Positions 1 through 8,560 of a DNA stretch of 30,851 bases are shown one piece after another (the first letter of the stretch is position 1; every line of letters starts with the position of its first letter). This DNA is from Chara braunii (lineage: Eukaryota; Streptophyta; Charophyceae; Charales; Characeae): assembly GCA_003427395.1 (NCBI GenBank), contig BFEA01000598.1, positions 827,641 through 858,491 of the forward strand. Direction: 5' to 3'. Made by a program: the position numbers and the translations under genes. Under the pieces are notes generated by a model. It searched no databases. It saw only the letters and a list, made by a program, of their open reading frames with translations, and was not told where the DNA came from.

Positions 1-48
<48 letters not shown>
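1..48. repeat. (GA)n microsatellite at window edge
   Basis: Uninterrupted GA dinucleotide tract opens the window. The window also closes in a GA tract, so both ends lie in simple sequence. Confidence 0.97.
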
Positions 49-51
<3 letters not shown>

Positions 52-110
52 GTAGCGGGCAGGAGGATCTGGGAGATGGTGATGTGGCATCGAAGAGAAA
101 GAGTTTCGCC

Positions 111-262
111 AGCTGTCAGAAAAAAAGGGAAAGTAGGCAGTCGACAATTTACCCCCCTTCGCCACACAGGCTATTGAGGGGCAAGGTTTTTGGTCATGGC
201 CAAATGGACTCCGCCTTGCCACACAAGGCAAGGCCGTCACGGAACAGTCCCTGGCAAGTTAA
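111..262 (+). repeat. Dispersed repeat P, copy 1
   Basis: About 150 bp that recurs at 6975-7138 in the same orientation. Both copies start at AGCTGTCAG plus an A run, pass through CGCCACAC, share TTTGGTCATGGCCAAA (a small hairpin) and end near CACGGAACAGTCCCTG. This copy has an A7 run where the second has A21. No protein-coding signal is evident. Confidence 0.8.
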
Positions 263-280
263 ACGCAAATTTGAACGCAA

Positions 281-395
281 TTCTCGAAAGGCAGGTGGGC
301 CACTCTCAAATTTCCATCACCCGCAGAGGGGAGGAAACGAATGGGGGAGGGTGGCTGTCGAGCATACCATTCTGTCACCTGTTGAATTTTTCTTT
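281..395 (+). repeat. Dispersed repeat Q, copy 1
   Basis: Matches 13325-13446 in the same orientation. Shared blocks are CTCGAAAGGCAGGTGGG, GGAAACGAATGGGGGAGGG and a CACCT(T)GTTGAA end. Here it directly follows repeat P; at 13325 it follows an H3 element tail, so P and Q are separable units or parts of a larger broken element. Confidence 0.75.
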
Positions 396-402
396 ATCGC
401 AA

Positions 403-513
403 GTCTGTGTGGCGATGCAAAATTATCCAAACCCTGGTTTTCGACAGCCTGTGGGCCTCGCCACACCACTGTCGAAACCACGATTTTCGATAATTTCTCT
501 TCGCTACACAGGC
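403..513. repeat. Foldback (MITE-like) palindrome
   Basis: Arms 403-447 and 469-513 are imperfect reverse complements: GTCTGTGTGGCGAT on the left against the reverse of TCGCTACACAGGC on the right, with CTGTCGAAA/TTTTCGACAG at the inner ends. A second small stem, TGTGG (450-454) with CCACA (461-465), sits in the loop. Related GTGTGGCGA / CGCCACAC words recur near 160, 6930-6950, 7041, 13905 and 14480, so this looks like a dispersed foldback family. Confidence 0.6.
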
Positions 514-641
514 TGTCGAAATTGGAGACGGGAAGAAAATTCGCAAGTTGTTAAAGAGGAGATTAACAAATTCTAGCAATGGGAGGGAGCGCAGCGCGAC
601 CGGGAGCGTTGCGCCCCCATTGGAGCAAGTTCGAAGATGAA

Positions 642-721
642 GCGGCGTGACGCGGGACCTATCGAAGAGCCAGGCAACACGGCGGCGCGACGTGGGACCT
701 ATCGAAGAGCCAGGCAACGCG
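642..721 (+). repeat. 40-bp tandem duplication
   Basis: Two units, 642-681 and 682-721, sharing GGGACCTATCGAAGAGCCAG and GGCGNGACG with a few substitutions. Flanking sequence is GC-rich and carries no supported gene. Confidence 0.85.
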
Positions 722-1770
722 GTGGGTGAAGATGCAAGGTGGACGCAAGGTGAGTGAAGGATACACGCCGGAGAGCTGGCGATGAGGCGAAGGACGGGGC
801 GCACGGGAGGAGATGGGACGTGTTGGGTAGTGATGGGGAATAATCATGGGTGGTAAGGTAGGGGGGAGGAGGATGGGGCAAATTTGGTCGTCCTTGTTTC
901 TGAACCCCCCCCTAATTCCTCGACGGTATGGTATGGGTAGAGTTTAGGTGGTCTTGAACCCCCGTGGCGACTCGTCAACAGGCTTGGCGAGGGGGTGCTA
1001 CACTATTTTCGATTTCCTTTGGGGAATTGAGGATGGCCTTTCAAGTCTCTGGTGCTTGTTTTGCTTTGAGCTGTGATGTCAGCAGTGGGAGGACGGGCGT
1101 TTTCCCCCCCCAGAGACGCAGGGGTAGGGTTTGAGGGGTGTGAGGTAAGTGGCTTGGTTGAGGTAGAAGGGACGGGGGGTTGTCCTCTATTGGATCTGGA
1201 TCATGATTCAACTCGCGCGTGGCCAGGCTGTCTTATCATCTGAAATTGCCGTCAATCGTGAATTTTCTGATTCGTCATGATTCCTCCCTGATTTTTCTGA
1301 GTTGTGGCTGTCTTCTCTGTTTTGTCTAGTGTTGTTTAAATCTGATTCGTGAGATCTCAAATGGTTTTTGGAATTCGTATTTTGTAGGGTTCTTAATACT
1401 TGTATTTCGTGAGCTAGAGTCATAATCTGAACTCGTAAGTTAGAATTTTGTCAACAAGGATTTCTCAGTTCTCAATTTACATAATCGTTTTTGTCTAGTT
1501 TCATTCTCAAATTTTTCCGAATATTTATGGTCTATCTTTGATTTCTTCTTAAAATTCTCCCATGGTAGAGGTTCAATCTAATTTGAACATCGTTTTTTGA
1601 ATACCTAATTCTAAATTCGTATTATCTCGTATTTCTTTTCTTTAAATAGTATATCTTGTATTTTTCTTAATTTGACCTAATTCTACTCGTTAGATTATCG
1701 TCAGAATTCTGAACAGGGGGCCCATGAGATGGTCAAATGGAATATCTCGTCGGGTCTGGGGTTTTCTTGT
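722..1770. other. Gene-free stretch: G-rich then AT-rich
   Basis: 722-1200 is G/GT-rich with short C/G homopolymers. 1200-1700 is T-rich with recurrent GATTCGT/AATTCGTATT words but no clear period. Open frames here are short, unlike known proteins and lack codon structure. I see no gene, RNA or promoter I can support. Confidence 0.5.
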
Positions 1771-2125
1771 TTTGAAGTAGAGGGTGGAAGGCATCAAAGG
1801 ATTCTTTCCAAGGATAGAGATGGGGTAAAATAGGGTTGTTCAACGGGTACCGACTAGGGGGAGCCCTTAACAGATGCGATTGGCATTGGGAAGTTAGGCT
1901 GTCCAATGGTTACCGGCTGTTGAGGGCGACCTTTAGCGCGATTGGCGTTGGGCAGTGTTGTTCACTTCCTTGATGACGGAGACTGAAATTCTTGTGGGGG
2001 CAAGGAATTTCAGGGTGATGATGATGCCTGCCTCCTGCTGAGATAAGCTATTCTCTGGGCTCCTTACGAGGACGGAGTTGGGAACGTGAATAAGGTCCTT
2101 CCCTTTGATGATGGAGGCGGGATAT
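1771..2125 (+). repeat. Dispersed repeat R, copy 1
   Basis: Homologous, same orientation, to 5768-6217. Each copy carries two ~60-bp subunits built from a GGGTACCGGCT-like word followed by GCGATTGGCGTTGGG, then GACGGAGACTG, TTCTTGTGGGGGCAA and GATGATGGAGGC. Copy 2 has ~95 bp extra near its end. The two copies flank an H3 element and LINE A. They could be LTR-like or simple dispersed repeats; I see no clear TG...CA ends. Confidence 0.75.
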
Positions 2126-2177
2126 TTCAGGTCGTCTGTTTCATGGCTTGCTGGTTTCCTAATTTTAGTCTATATTT

Positions 2178-2240
2178 CGTCAGAGGTTTGTCAGAGGTTT
2201 GTCAAGTCGTCAGAAGTCGTCAGAAGTCGTCAGAAGTTGT
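2178..2240 (+). repeat. 10-bp tandem repeat (GTCAGAAGTC-like)
   Basis: CGTCAGAGGTTT units pass into three CGTCAGAAGT units. Simple tandem array beside the H3 element tail. Confidence 0.85.
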
Positions 2241-2274
2241 TTTGTAGCTAAGGCCGGGTAATGGCTCCGGCATC

Positions 2275-2433
2275 TTTTTTTTTTTTTTTTTTTTTTTTTT
2301 GATCTGAAGGTCCCTGCGCAAGGCCTCCATCCTGGTGGTGGTAGGAGAACCACCGGGATTGAGGCTTGCCTGGCGGGCCGCTCCATCTATTGGTGGGGAG
2401 CTTCACCTGCTGGAAACCGGGTCCAGCGTCCCT
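2275..2433 (-). mobile_element. H3 element, full, with third hairpin and A-tail
   Basis: Read on the minus strand. The head (2380-2432) contains GCTGGACCCGGTTTCCAGC (stem GCTGGA/TCCAGC), then GCTCCCCACCAATAGATGGAGC-type sequence with stem GCTCC/GGAGC. A third hairpin follows with arms at 2318-2339 and 2349-2369, and a TCTCCTACC loop. The element ends in about 26 A (T run at 2275-2300 on plus). The A-tail suggests retroposition. There is no RNA polymerase III A/B box that I recognise, so it is not an ordinary tRNA-derived SINE. Confidence 0.7.
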
Positions 2434-2481
2434 TGAATGTGTCATTACATCCATAACAGATAGTGACTGTGACACCTATTG

Positions 2482-2508
2482 TGCTGGAAACCGGGTCCAG
2501 CGTCCCAT
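2482..2508 (-). repeat. H3 head fragment
   Basis: Only the first hairpin segment (reverse complement of GGGACGCTGGACCCGG and TTTCCAGCA) is present, ~50 bp upstream of the full copy on the minus strand. It is a tandem partial head, as also seen at 7412-7440. Confidence 0.7.
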
Positions 2509-2540
2509 ATCCTTGCTTGTTCGCTCATCGCCTATCCTGC

Positions 2541-2568
<28 letters not shown>
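2541..2568. repeat. G28 homopolymer
   Basis: Uninterrupted run of 28 G on plus. It can form G-quadruplex structure, and its length is unreliable in any assembly. Confidence 0.95.
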
Positions 2569-2571
<3 letters not shown>

Positions 2572-3059
2572 TGGGGGGCACCAGCAAAGCCCCCACCAAC
2601 CCCTGACCCGTGCCATCCACCAACTACCCCCAAGGCGCCTTTTGCAGATCACCAGCAGAAGTTTCAGAATGACTCAGAATGACCCAACACCGCAAGCTCA
2701 GCAAGTGACCTCGCTAACTTTATCTTGTCACACTATGTAAACCTTTTTCAGAAACTGCCTCAAGTGAGCCTCTGCTCTTCAACACACATCCAGACAGTTC
2801 TAAAAAGGAAATGAGGCTCTCTTCCTCTTTTTAAAATGCGAGACAGGTAAGATATGGCTTTATGCGAATGAAAGGATTTCTGCTAGGGACAGTGGGTGGG
2901 GCGGGAAAGGGTCGGAGAATTCCTGAGCAGGCCGCAGCGGAGAGCCGAGGTCAACCTTGGTCCAGTCATGAAAGATCAGTTGATAGTCTGGGGGTCCTCC
3001 TGTGAGTCCCTCTCTGGCTGGCCACCAGTCCATTTTACCCACGCCACCCGTCCCTCCCT

Positions 3060-3600
3060 TTCTCCCCCTAGCCAATTCCTGCAAAACGTAGAGATAATTC
3101 TGTTCATGTCTCCCCAAGAATGCATTTGGTCGAGTTTGTCTTTAGCCATCTTCCATTGCGTCGCAATCTCGTGCTATACCAGTGTCCGGATCTGATCAAT
3201 GGTTCCACCTTCCTCCACCTGTGCCCCCTCTATCTCAAGGGAACATCTTTTCCACCATATGGTCCATAAAACACTCTGTCTTCCCAAGTTGAACATATTC
3301 TCCTCGAATGTGTTCCCTCGAATTGGGGGGTAGTGTCCCAGCAACAGAGCCCTCCAGTCCCATGGCCACACTGCGTCAGGAACTATATGGCGCCATATCC
3401 TATCCCAGGTCCTCCATAGTAATATTGACGCGGGACATTGGAGGAAAATATGCTCGATGGTCTCCGCCCGCCTCTGCCTAGGATAGCTCGAGAGACATTT
3501 GTGGCACCATGGTAGTGCCTTCCCTTGTTGTTCCAGGTGCGTATGGTCTATTAGCTAGTCGTTAGTTGGTAGGCACCTATGTTCAATTTGCCACTGTTGC
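3060..3600 (-). pseudogene. LINE A zinc-knuckle (zf-RVT) and C-terminal tail
   Basis: Too broken for one open frame. Reading minus from ~3515 gives LPWCHKCLS followed by ETIEHIFLQCP, i.e. a C-x2-C...H-x4-C knuckle like C291/C294/H307/C312 of LINE B. The hydrophobic W-rich C-terminus continues through 3371-3174 and, past a TAG, as HEIATQWKMAKDKLDQ. This matches the ends of LINEs C (IQARWRK) and D (ITAKWTK). Confidence 0.75.
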
Positions 3601-4369
3601 TATAGTGTGCAAACCATCGGATGGGTTTCAGCAAACTACGGTCAACGTTAAGGTGGCGGTACCATCTGTCCACTACTCGATCCCGTAGGTTGCATTTGGG
3701 TCTGAGCATTCGGTACACCGACTTGGATTTTAAGTTCTGTAGTGGTAGTGTATTTGGATCCTTCTTCCCGGCTGGTGAGTTCAGGGTCCAACACCACTCA
3801 TCAGGGTCCAGGGGAAGGTCCTCAATCGGGACCCTTGGGCGAAACCCCATCTGGCGCCCTCCGTTCTCTGTGACCCTGATGCGATACACCTCTTTTTTGT
3901 TCTTCCATATGAAGGGTTGCTGTTTGCTTCGTAGTTCCTCGTCCTTCATAACAGAAAAGACTTCTATGAGTACGTGAGACTGGTCGGCGAGGTGTATATA
4001 TCCCACTTCCAGCACGCGGTCAGGTAACCCCACCCAGTCACCTTCCCTCATGCAGGGTCCTTTTCTAAGGATGGTGTACCAACGAAGGGGAAAACTATCA
4101 ATCAGCTCCTCCACTGCCCTCTCAGTGAAGTGGAAGTACCGTATTGTTGCTCGTATCCTATTAGTATTCTTCCAATCCCTTTCCTCGGTGTCCCAGAGAT
4201 CCCCGACTTTCCGTATGCCGTGCTTCACCCATCCCTTCCATGGAGAGTCTGAGGCATTCCGCCCCCGCCCCCCCGAATCTGTTATTAGACGGTTACCAAA
4301 TAAGGGTTGTCGGTATATTTCCTCCCATCTATCTGGTGTCGGTCTGTCGGGGGGGGGAGTTTTCTCCAT
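3551..4369 (-). pseudogene. LINE A ORF2 linker and start of zinc-binding domain
   Basis: 272-residue frame overlapping the RT segment by 85 bp. It carries the linker shared with LINEs B and C (WKGWVKHGIRKVGDLW here, WLRWVKKGIYTVGDLL in B). It runs into a frame change near 3600: the expected 'QWQI-HRCLP' block continues in another frame, as QQWQIEHRCLP followed by a TAG near 3563. The overlap is a homopolymer frameshift, not a natural gene overlap. Confidence 0.8.
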
Positions 4370-5706
4370 GTGCGTATGAGACGCAACCAGAGCCTGTCTG
4401 TGGGGTCCCCGTTTCTGTATTTCCTGGTTAACCTCCAGTAGCTATCCTCCAACCATACACAGAGATCGATTTCAGGCGGGGATTCCGGGGCTAGGTCGGA
4501 GATTTGAGCCAGGGCAAGGGGGACCCATGGAGAGGTCGGAGAGAAGATAATATGCTGAAGCCAACGAATTGAGAGTGCCTGGAACTGTGTGGCCGGGTCC
4601 ACAATTCCTAGTCCGCCTCTGTTCTTAGGTTGGATTACTGAATCCCATGCTACTCGGCTTATCGCATGGGTGTTATTGTTGTCCCCCCTCCATAGGAAGG
4701 CCGCTAACTGTTGTTTGAGCGCTTTGAGCCCGCCATTGCTCATTGGCCATAGGATGGCTTTGTACCAGAACGTGGCCAGAACCACATTGTTGATGACGAG
4801 AGCTCGCCCAAATATGGACGTACACTTATTGTTCCATTTTTCGAGCTTAACTTGTGCTGGTCCAGATAGCCACTCGTCGTTAGATGCTGGTTTTCCTTTG
4901 GCGGTGATTAGTGCCGCCAAAATCCTAAGGGGGTCTTCAGGGGGTAGCCACGAGATTTGTGGGTTTTCTGGAGGTCTTCCCCCCTGGTGGTGCATCCACC
5001 ACCCCGTAGTCTTTTGTCCCCAATTCACCGTCATATCCGACAAGCGACAAAATTTATTCATGAGGTGTTGGATTTCCTCCATGTTAGCCGCTGTCGCCTC
5101 TACCATTATAGTAAGGTCATCAACAAATAGGGAGCAGATAGGTATTGCCTCATTGGGGATATTCGCTATTTTAATCCGTGTGAGGTCTTTATTCTGGCGT
5201 AGATTAGCAGATAATGCCTCCATGATCACCAAGAAGAGGTAAGGGGCAATGGGGTCCCCTTGTCTCACCGACCGTTGGAGCTCAAATGGCGGCGCCACCG
5301 ACCCATTAACCTGAACACAGATGGTGGCGTTGTTGTGGATAATCTTAACCCAGCGCCGAAATATTGGGCCAAAGTTCATTTTGTCCAGACATATGTCTAG
5401 GAATTCCCAGTCCACGTGATCGTAAGCTTTTTCGAAATCTATAAAGATAACCGCCGCGTTGGCTTGTTTCCTCCGTGCTATTTGGACCACTTCATTCACC
5501 AGCAAGATGTTTTCTTGGATATTTCTGCCTGACATAAACCCGGTTTGGGCTGGGTGAATGACCTCTTCCAATACAGTCGCCATGCTGTTGGCCAGTGCTT
5601 TCGAGAGCATTTTGTACACTACCGTGAGCAATGTGATGGGTCTATAGTTCCTAATGTTCATTTTGTCCCCTTTCTTGTATAGAAGAGAAAGTACCCCTTT
5701 CCCCAT
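4285..5706 (-). pseudogene. LINE A reverse transcriptase segment
   Basis: 473-residue open frame belonging to the non-LTR RT family (RVT_1). Visible blocks: YRPITLL (21-27), QTGFMSGR (54-61), motif A FIDFEKAYD (88-96, catalytic D90), RSVRQGDPIAP (145-155) and motif C FVDD (194-197, catalytic D196/D197). The catalytic triad is intact although motif C is FVDD, not the usual F/YADD. The frame ends after the C8 homopolymer, where the downstream linker continues in another frame, so this is a broken ORF2 rather than a free-standing protein. In an intact element it would copy LINE RNA at a nicked target site (target-primed reverse transcription). Confidence 0.88.
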
Positions 5707-5767
5707 CTCAATTTTCTCCTATTAAAAAACCTAACGGGGCATCTTGTGGAACTTTTGGGGACCTGCT

Positions 5768-6217
5768 TTGAAGTAAGGGGCCAGGGGCATCAAATGATTT
5801 TTTACAAGGATGGAGAGGGGAAGGAAATAGGGCTGCTCGATGGGTACCGGCTAGAGGGGCCTCTTATCAGATGCGATTGGCGTTAGGTAGTTTAAGCTGG
5901 CTGATGGGTACCGGCTGATGAGAGTGAACTCTGGCGCGATTGGCGTTGGGTAGTGCTAGTTCACCACCTCGACGACGGAGACTGGGATTCTTGTGGGGGC
6001 AAAGAATGTTAGGGTGATGATGGTGTTCGGCCTCCACGGAGAAGAGGCTCTCTAAAGTTCTTCACGACGACGGAGTTGGGAAGGACGGAGGTGATTGGGA
6101 AGTAGGAAGTTGGTAGTGGATGCGATTGGCGCTGAAATTTCGGCGGGTACCGGCCACTGGCCGCTAACTTCACCCGGATCAGTCTGCGTTTCTTCCCTTC
6201 GATGATGGAGGCAGGAT
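5768..6217 (+). repeat. Dispersed repeat R, copy 2
   Basis: Second copy of the repeat at 1771-2125, with the same two GGGTACCGGCT/GCGATTGGCGTT subunits and GATGATGGAGGC end. It contains an extra segment near 6080-6175 that holds a further GATGCGATTGGCG word and GGGTACCGGC. LINE A's truncated 5' end lies ~50 bp to its left. Confidence 0.75.
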
Positions 6218-6239
6218 TGTTCTGTGGGGCTATGTTTCT

Positions 6240-6530
6240 AAAAAGAGGTCGAGTGGGATGAATAGATGGTTGGATATCAAGCATCCTACTAGCGAGGGGG
6301 CTAGCTTGTAGGATGGAAATAGGGTAGATGGTGGCTCTGCTGCAGTAAGTCTTGCCGGAGTAAGGTGAAGAGGATATGATGGGGGGGTCTCCGAGTTGTC
6401 TTCCGAATTTTGCCTATTTTGTAGCTTTCTATAGTGATTTTCTCAGTACATCAAATTCTTCTTAGCCCCGGGATCTTAAACTTTCAAACTTCTTTCAAAA
6501 TTCTATGTCAACTTTCATATGGGACGCTGG
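6240..6530 (+). repeat. Inverted repeat S, left arm
   Basis: Reverse complement matches 7432-7725. The best-conserved core is ACTTACTGCAGCAGAGCCAC with flanking ACTCCGGCAAG and CTAGCCCC-TCGCTAG. More diverged homology extends through TACTGAGAAA and AGCTAC to the H3 head start (GCGTCCCAT) on both sides. Confidence 0.65.
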
Positions 6531-6603
6531 GCCCGGTTCCCAGCACGTGCTGCTTCCCACGAATAGATTGGAGCCTTGTTCCAAAAAAAAAAATAAAAAA
6601 AAA
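6519..6603 (+). mobile_element. H3 element, short form without third hairpin
   Basis: Diverged head (GGGACGCTGGGCCCGG, TTCCCAGCACGTGCTG) followed by GCTTCCCACGAATAGATTGG and directly by an A-rich tail (A11 T A9). The first stem keeps pairing (GCTGGG/CCCAGC) although its sequence differs from the other copies (GCTGGA/TCCAGC), which is a compensatory change. Confidence 0.7.
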
Positions 6604-6974
6604 TTGTCAGAGAATGCTTTCGACACCTCTTGTCGAAAGTTGTTGAATCCCCACCGAGCCTGCTACTCCGATGCTTTCGACAGTCCTCGGCTGCGCCATC
6701 GACTTCTCTTCGAAATTTGGTGAGTAGGCATGAGGTCGGGATGAACTAGTGCTTGTCTGCTTGTCGTACCCTCAGGGGTGTTGTCTTTTTCCATCTTACA
6801 TTCACAAGTGGGTCCATTCTTCAGTGCTGTGTGGCAAAAGGGGGGGGGGGTTGGCCAAAAATCGTTTGGCAAAAAATGTCTGACAGTTGGTGAAAAAGAA
6901 CGGTTCTGGACACTGGTGTGGCAAGGCGGTGTGTGGCTCGCCACACAGGCTGTGGAAACTCTTTGAGTTTAGAC

Positions 6975-7138
6975 AGCTGTCAGGAAAAAAAAAAAAAAAA
7001 AAAAAGTTAGAAAGTCCGCAGTCTACAGTTTACCCCCCCTTCGCCACACTGGCTGTCCAGGGGGCAAGGTTTGGTCATGGCCAAATGGACTCGGCCTTTC
7101 CACAGGGCACAACCATCACGGAACAGTCCCTGACAATG
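6975..7138 (+). repeat. Dispersed repeat P, copy 2
   Basis: Same order of blocks as 111-262, with the A run expanded to about 21. It is preceded at 6930-6948 by the palindrome TGTGTGGC-TC-GCCACACA, the word shared with the foldback at 403-513. Confidence 0.8.
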
Positions 7139-7255
7139 CAAAGATGGGACCTGCGCACAGACCCCATGTGGCAGGCGATGTTACGTCTATGGAGAGACTA
7201 CGGCCCAAAACGGACCAAGGTCCCACTTAGATGGCACGAAATTAGAAGGCAACCC

Positions 7256-7382
7256 TTTTTTTTTTTTTTTTTTCCCTTTTTTTCTTCCTCTTTCTTTTAT
7301 TATTATATTTTTTTTGGAAAACACGTGCTCCATCTATTGGTGGGGAGCAGCACCTGCTGGAAACCGGGTCCAGCGTCCCATA
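7256..7382 (-). mobile_element. H3 element with A-rich tail, no third hairpin
   Basis: Canonical head on minus (7327-7381), then ~10 bp and a long A-rich, interrupted tail (T-rich on plus, 7256-7315). Confidence 0.75.
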
Positions 7383-7411
7383 GATACAACCATACCCTCT
7401 CGAATTGGCAC

Positions 7412-7440
7412 AAGCTGGGAACCGGGCCCAGCGTCCCATG
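7412..7440 (-). repeat. H3 head fragment
   Basis: First-hairpin segment only (AGCTGGGAACCGGGCCCAGC on plus, stem GCTGGG/CCCAGC). It lies ~30 bp upstream of the full copy on minus, the same partial-plus-full arrangement as at 2482/2275. It marks the inner edge of inverted repeat S right arm. Confidence 0.7.
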
Positions 7441-7725
7441 AGGACGTTCAGAAAAACCATTAGAAAATTTCATGACAATGAAACTAAGGATATACTGAGA
7501 AAGTCCGATTGAAAGAATTTAGAGCTACTTCAGGGCTTGTTTGTAGGGAACTTCAGAGATAAAAGAGAAGCAGAAGAAGACTTGGGAATCCACCACCAGT
7601 CCTCCTCACCCCACTCCGGCAAGACTTACTGCAGCAGAGCCACCATCTCTACTGCTGCTATGCCCTATTGCTGTCCTACCAACTAGCCCCTTCGCTAGCA
7701 GGACGTGTGATACCTTCCCCTCTCG
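7432..7725 (-). repeat. Inverted repeat S, right arm
   Basis: Reverse-complement partner of 6240-6530, with ~900 bp of different sequence between them. The core 7612-7700 (CACTCCGGCAAGACTTACTG onward) is the best-conserved block. Confidence 0.65.
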
Positions 7726-7832
7726 ATCCCTTTCCTGCCCGTTACTCAGAAAAAGGTACGGGAATAGACTGCAAAAGTCCTAAAAAAGCCCCCACTCCCG
7801 CAATTTCTCAAACAGATCCTTCCAAGGATCTC

Positions 7833-8560
7833 CAACACTCTCATATTCCCTGCCGAGCTTCCAAGCCTCACACCCCCCATCCTGCTGGGTTACAGGGCAA
7901 CACAACTCACCCCAGCTCCGGCCGGCGTCGTNTCAGCAGCAACCCTTGGTTGTCCCNTGGGATGCCCCCCCAAAGCACCCCCAGATCTCTCTACCAGGCC
8001 TCATGCCCCTGTGTCAACAGGTTACAGGGCAACACCCCAGCACCGGCCAGCGTCGTTCTGGCGTCAAACAGCCTTAGGTCACCGAGTATTACAGCCTTGA
8101 AACTACCTAGAAGAGATTGTCAGGAAACCCCAGGATCCGGAAGACAGTTTAAAGACAGAACAGACTACCCCCTTTTTACGAATTGGATTAACTACGTAAA
8201 AATTCGTAGTTGCAAACATAGAAGGAGACCTGGCGGGTCCTACAGATGCTCAGAAACCCTTGGGATCCCTAACGCCCCTTCCGAGGCCTTTCAACACTGT
8301 CCTACTCCCTGCCGAGCTCTTCCAGGTCTCACACCCCACATCCTGCTAGGTTACAGGGTGACACAACTCACCCCAGCTCCGACCAGCATCGTCCCAGCAG
8401 CAACCTTAGCTGTTCCGTAGGATGCCCACCCCTAAGCATCCCCAAATCTCTCTACCAGGCCTCATGCTCTTGCATCACAGGTCATAGGGTAACACCCCAG
8501 CTCCGACCAGCGTCGTTCTGGCATCGAGCAGCCACAGGTCCCTGAGAAGAACAACGTGAA
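7833..8560 (+). repeat. ~460-bp higher-order tandem repeat
   Basis: Unit 1 starts at CAACACTCTC (7833), unit 2 at CAACACTGTC (8292). Each contains two ~131-bp sub-units beginning GGTTACAGGG-AACAC, with CCAGCNCCGNCCAGCGTCGT and CTCTCTACCAGGCCTCATGC between them. Single N bases at 7932 and 7957 fall in unit 1. Weaker sub-units continue to ~9030. The word GGGTTACAGGGTGGCACAAC of the 57-bp array at 18719 resembles the sub-unit start. Confidence 0.8.

Larger units (their letters stand above)
2860..5715 (-). mobile_element. LINE A, 5'-truncated L1-type retrotransposon
   Basis: Minus-strand ORF2 remnant: reverse transcriptase, linker, zinc-knuckle domain and C-terminal tail. No endonuclease region is present; an in-frame TAG lies four codons upstream of the first RT methionine, and LINE homology ends there, so the copy is 5'-truncated at about 5715, next to repeat R copy 2. 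Disruptions are a frame change at the C8 run (G8 on plus near 4350), another near 3600, an in-frame stop near 3563 (between the linker and the zinc knuckle), and a TAG near 3178. The 3' boundary is uncertain: coding-like sequence reaches ~2860 and I see no A-tail of its own. Confidence 0.85.

Noticed and set aside
2860-5715. Separate genes for each minus-strand open frame
   Set aside because: The frames follow the ORF2 domain order of one LINE and are split by homopolymer indels and stops.
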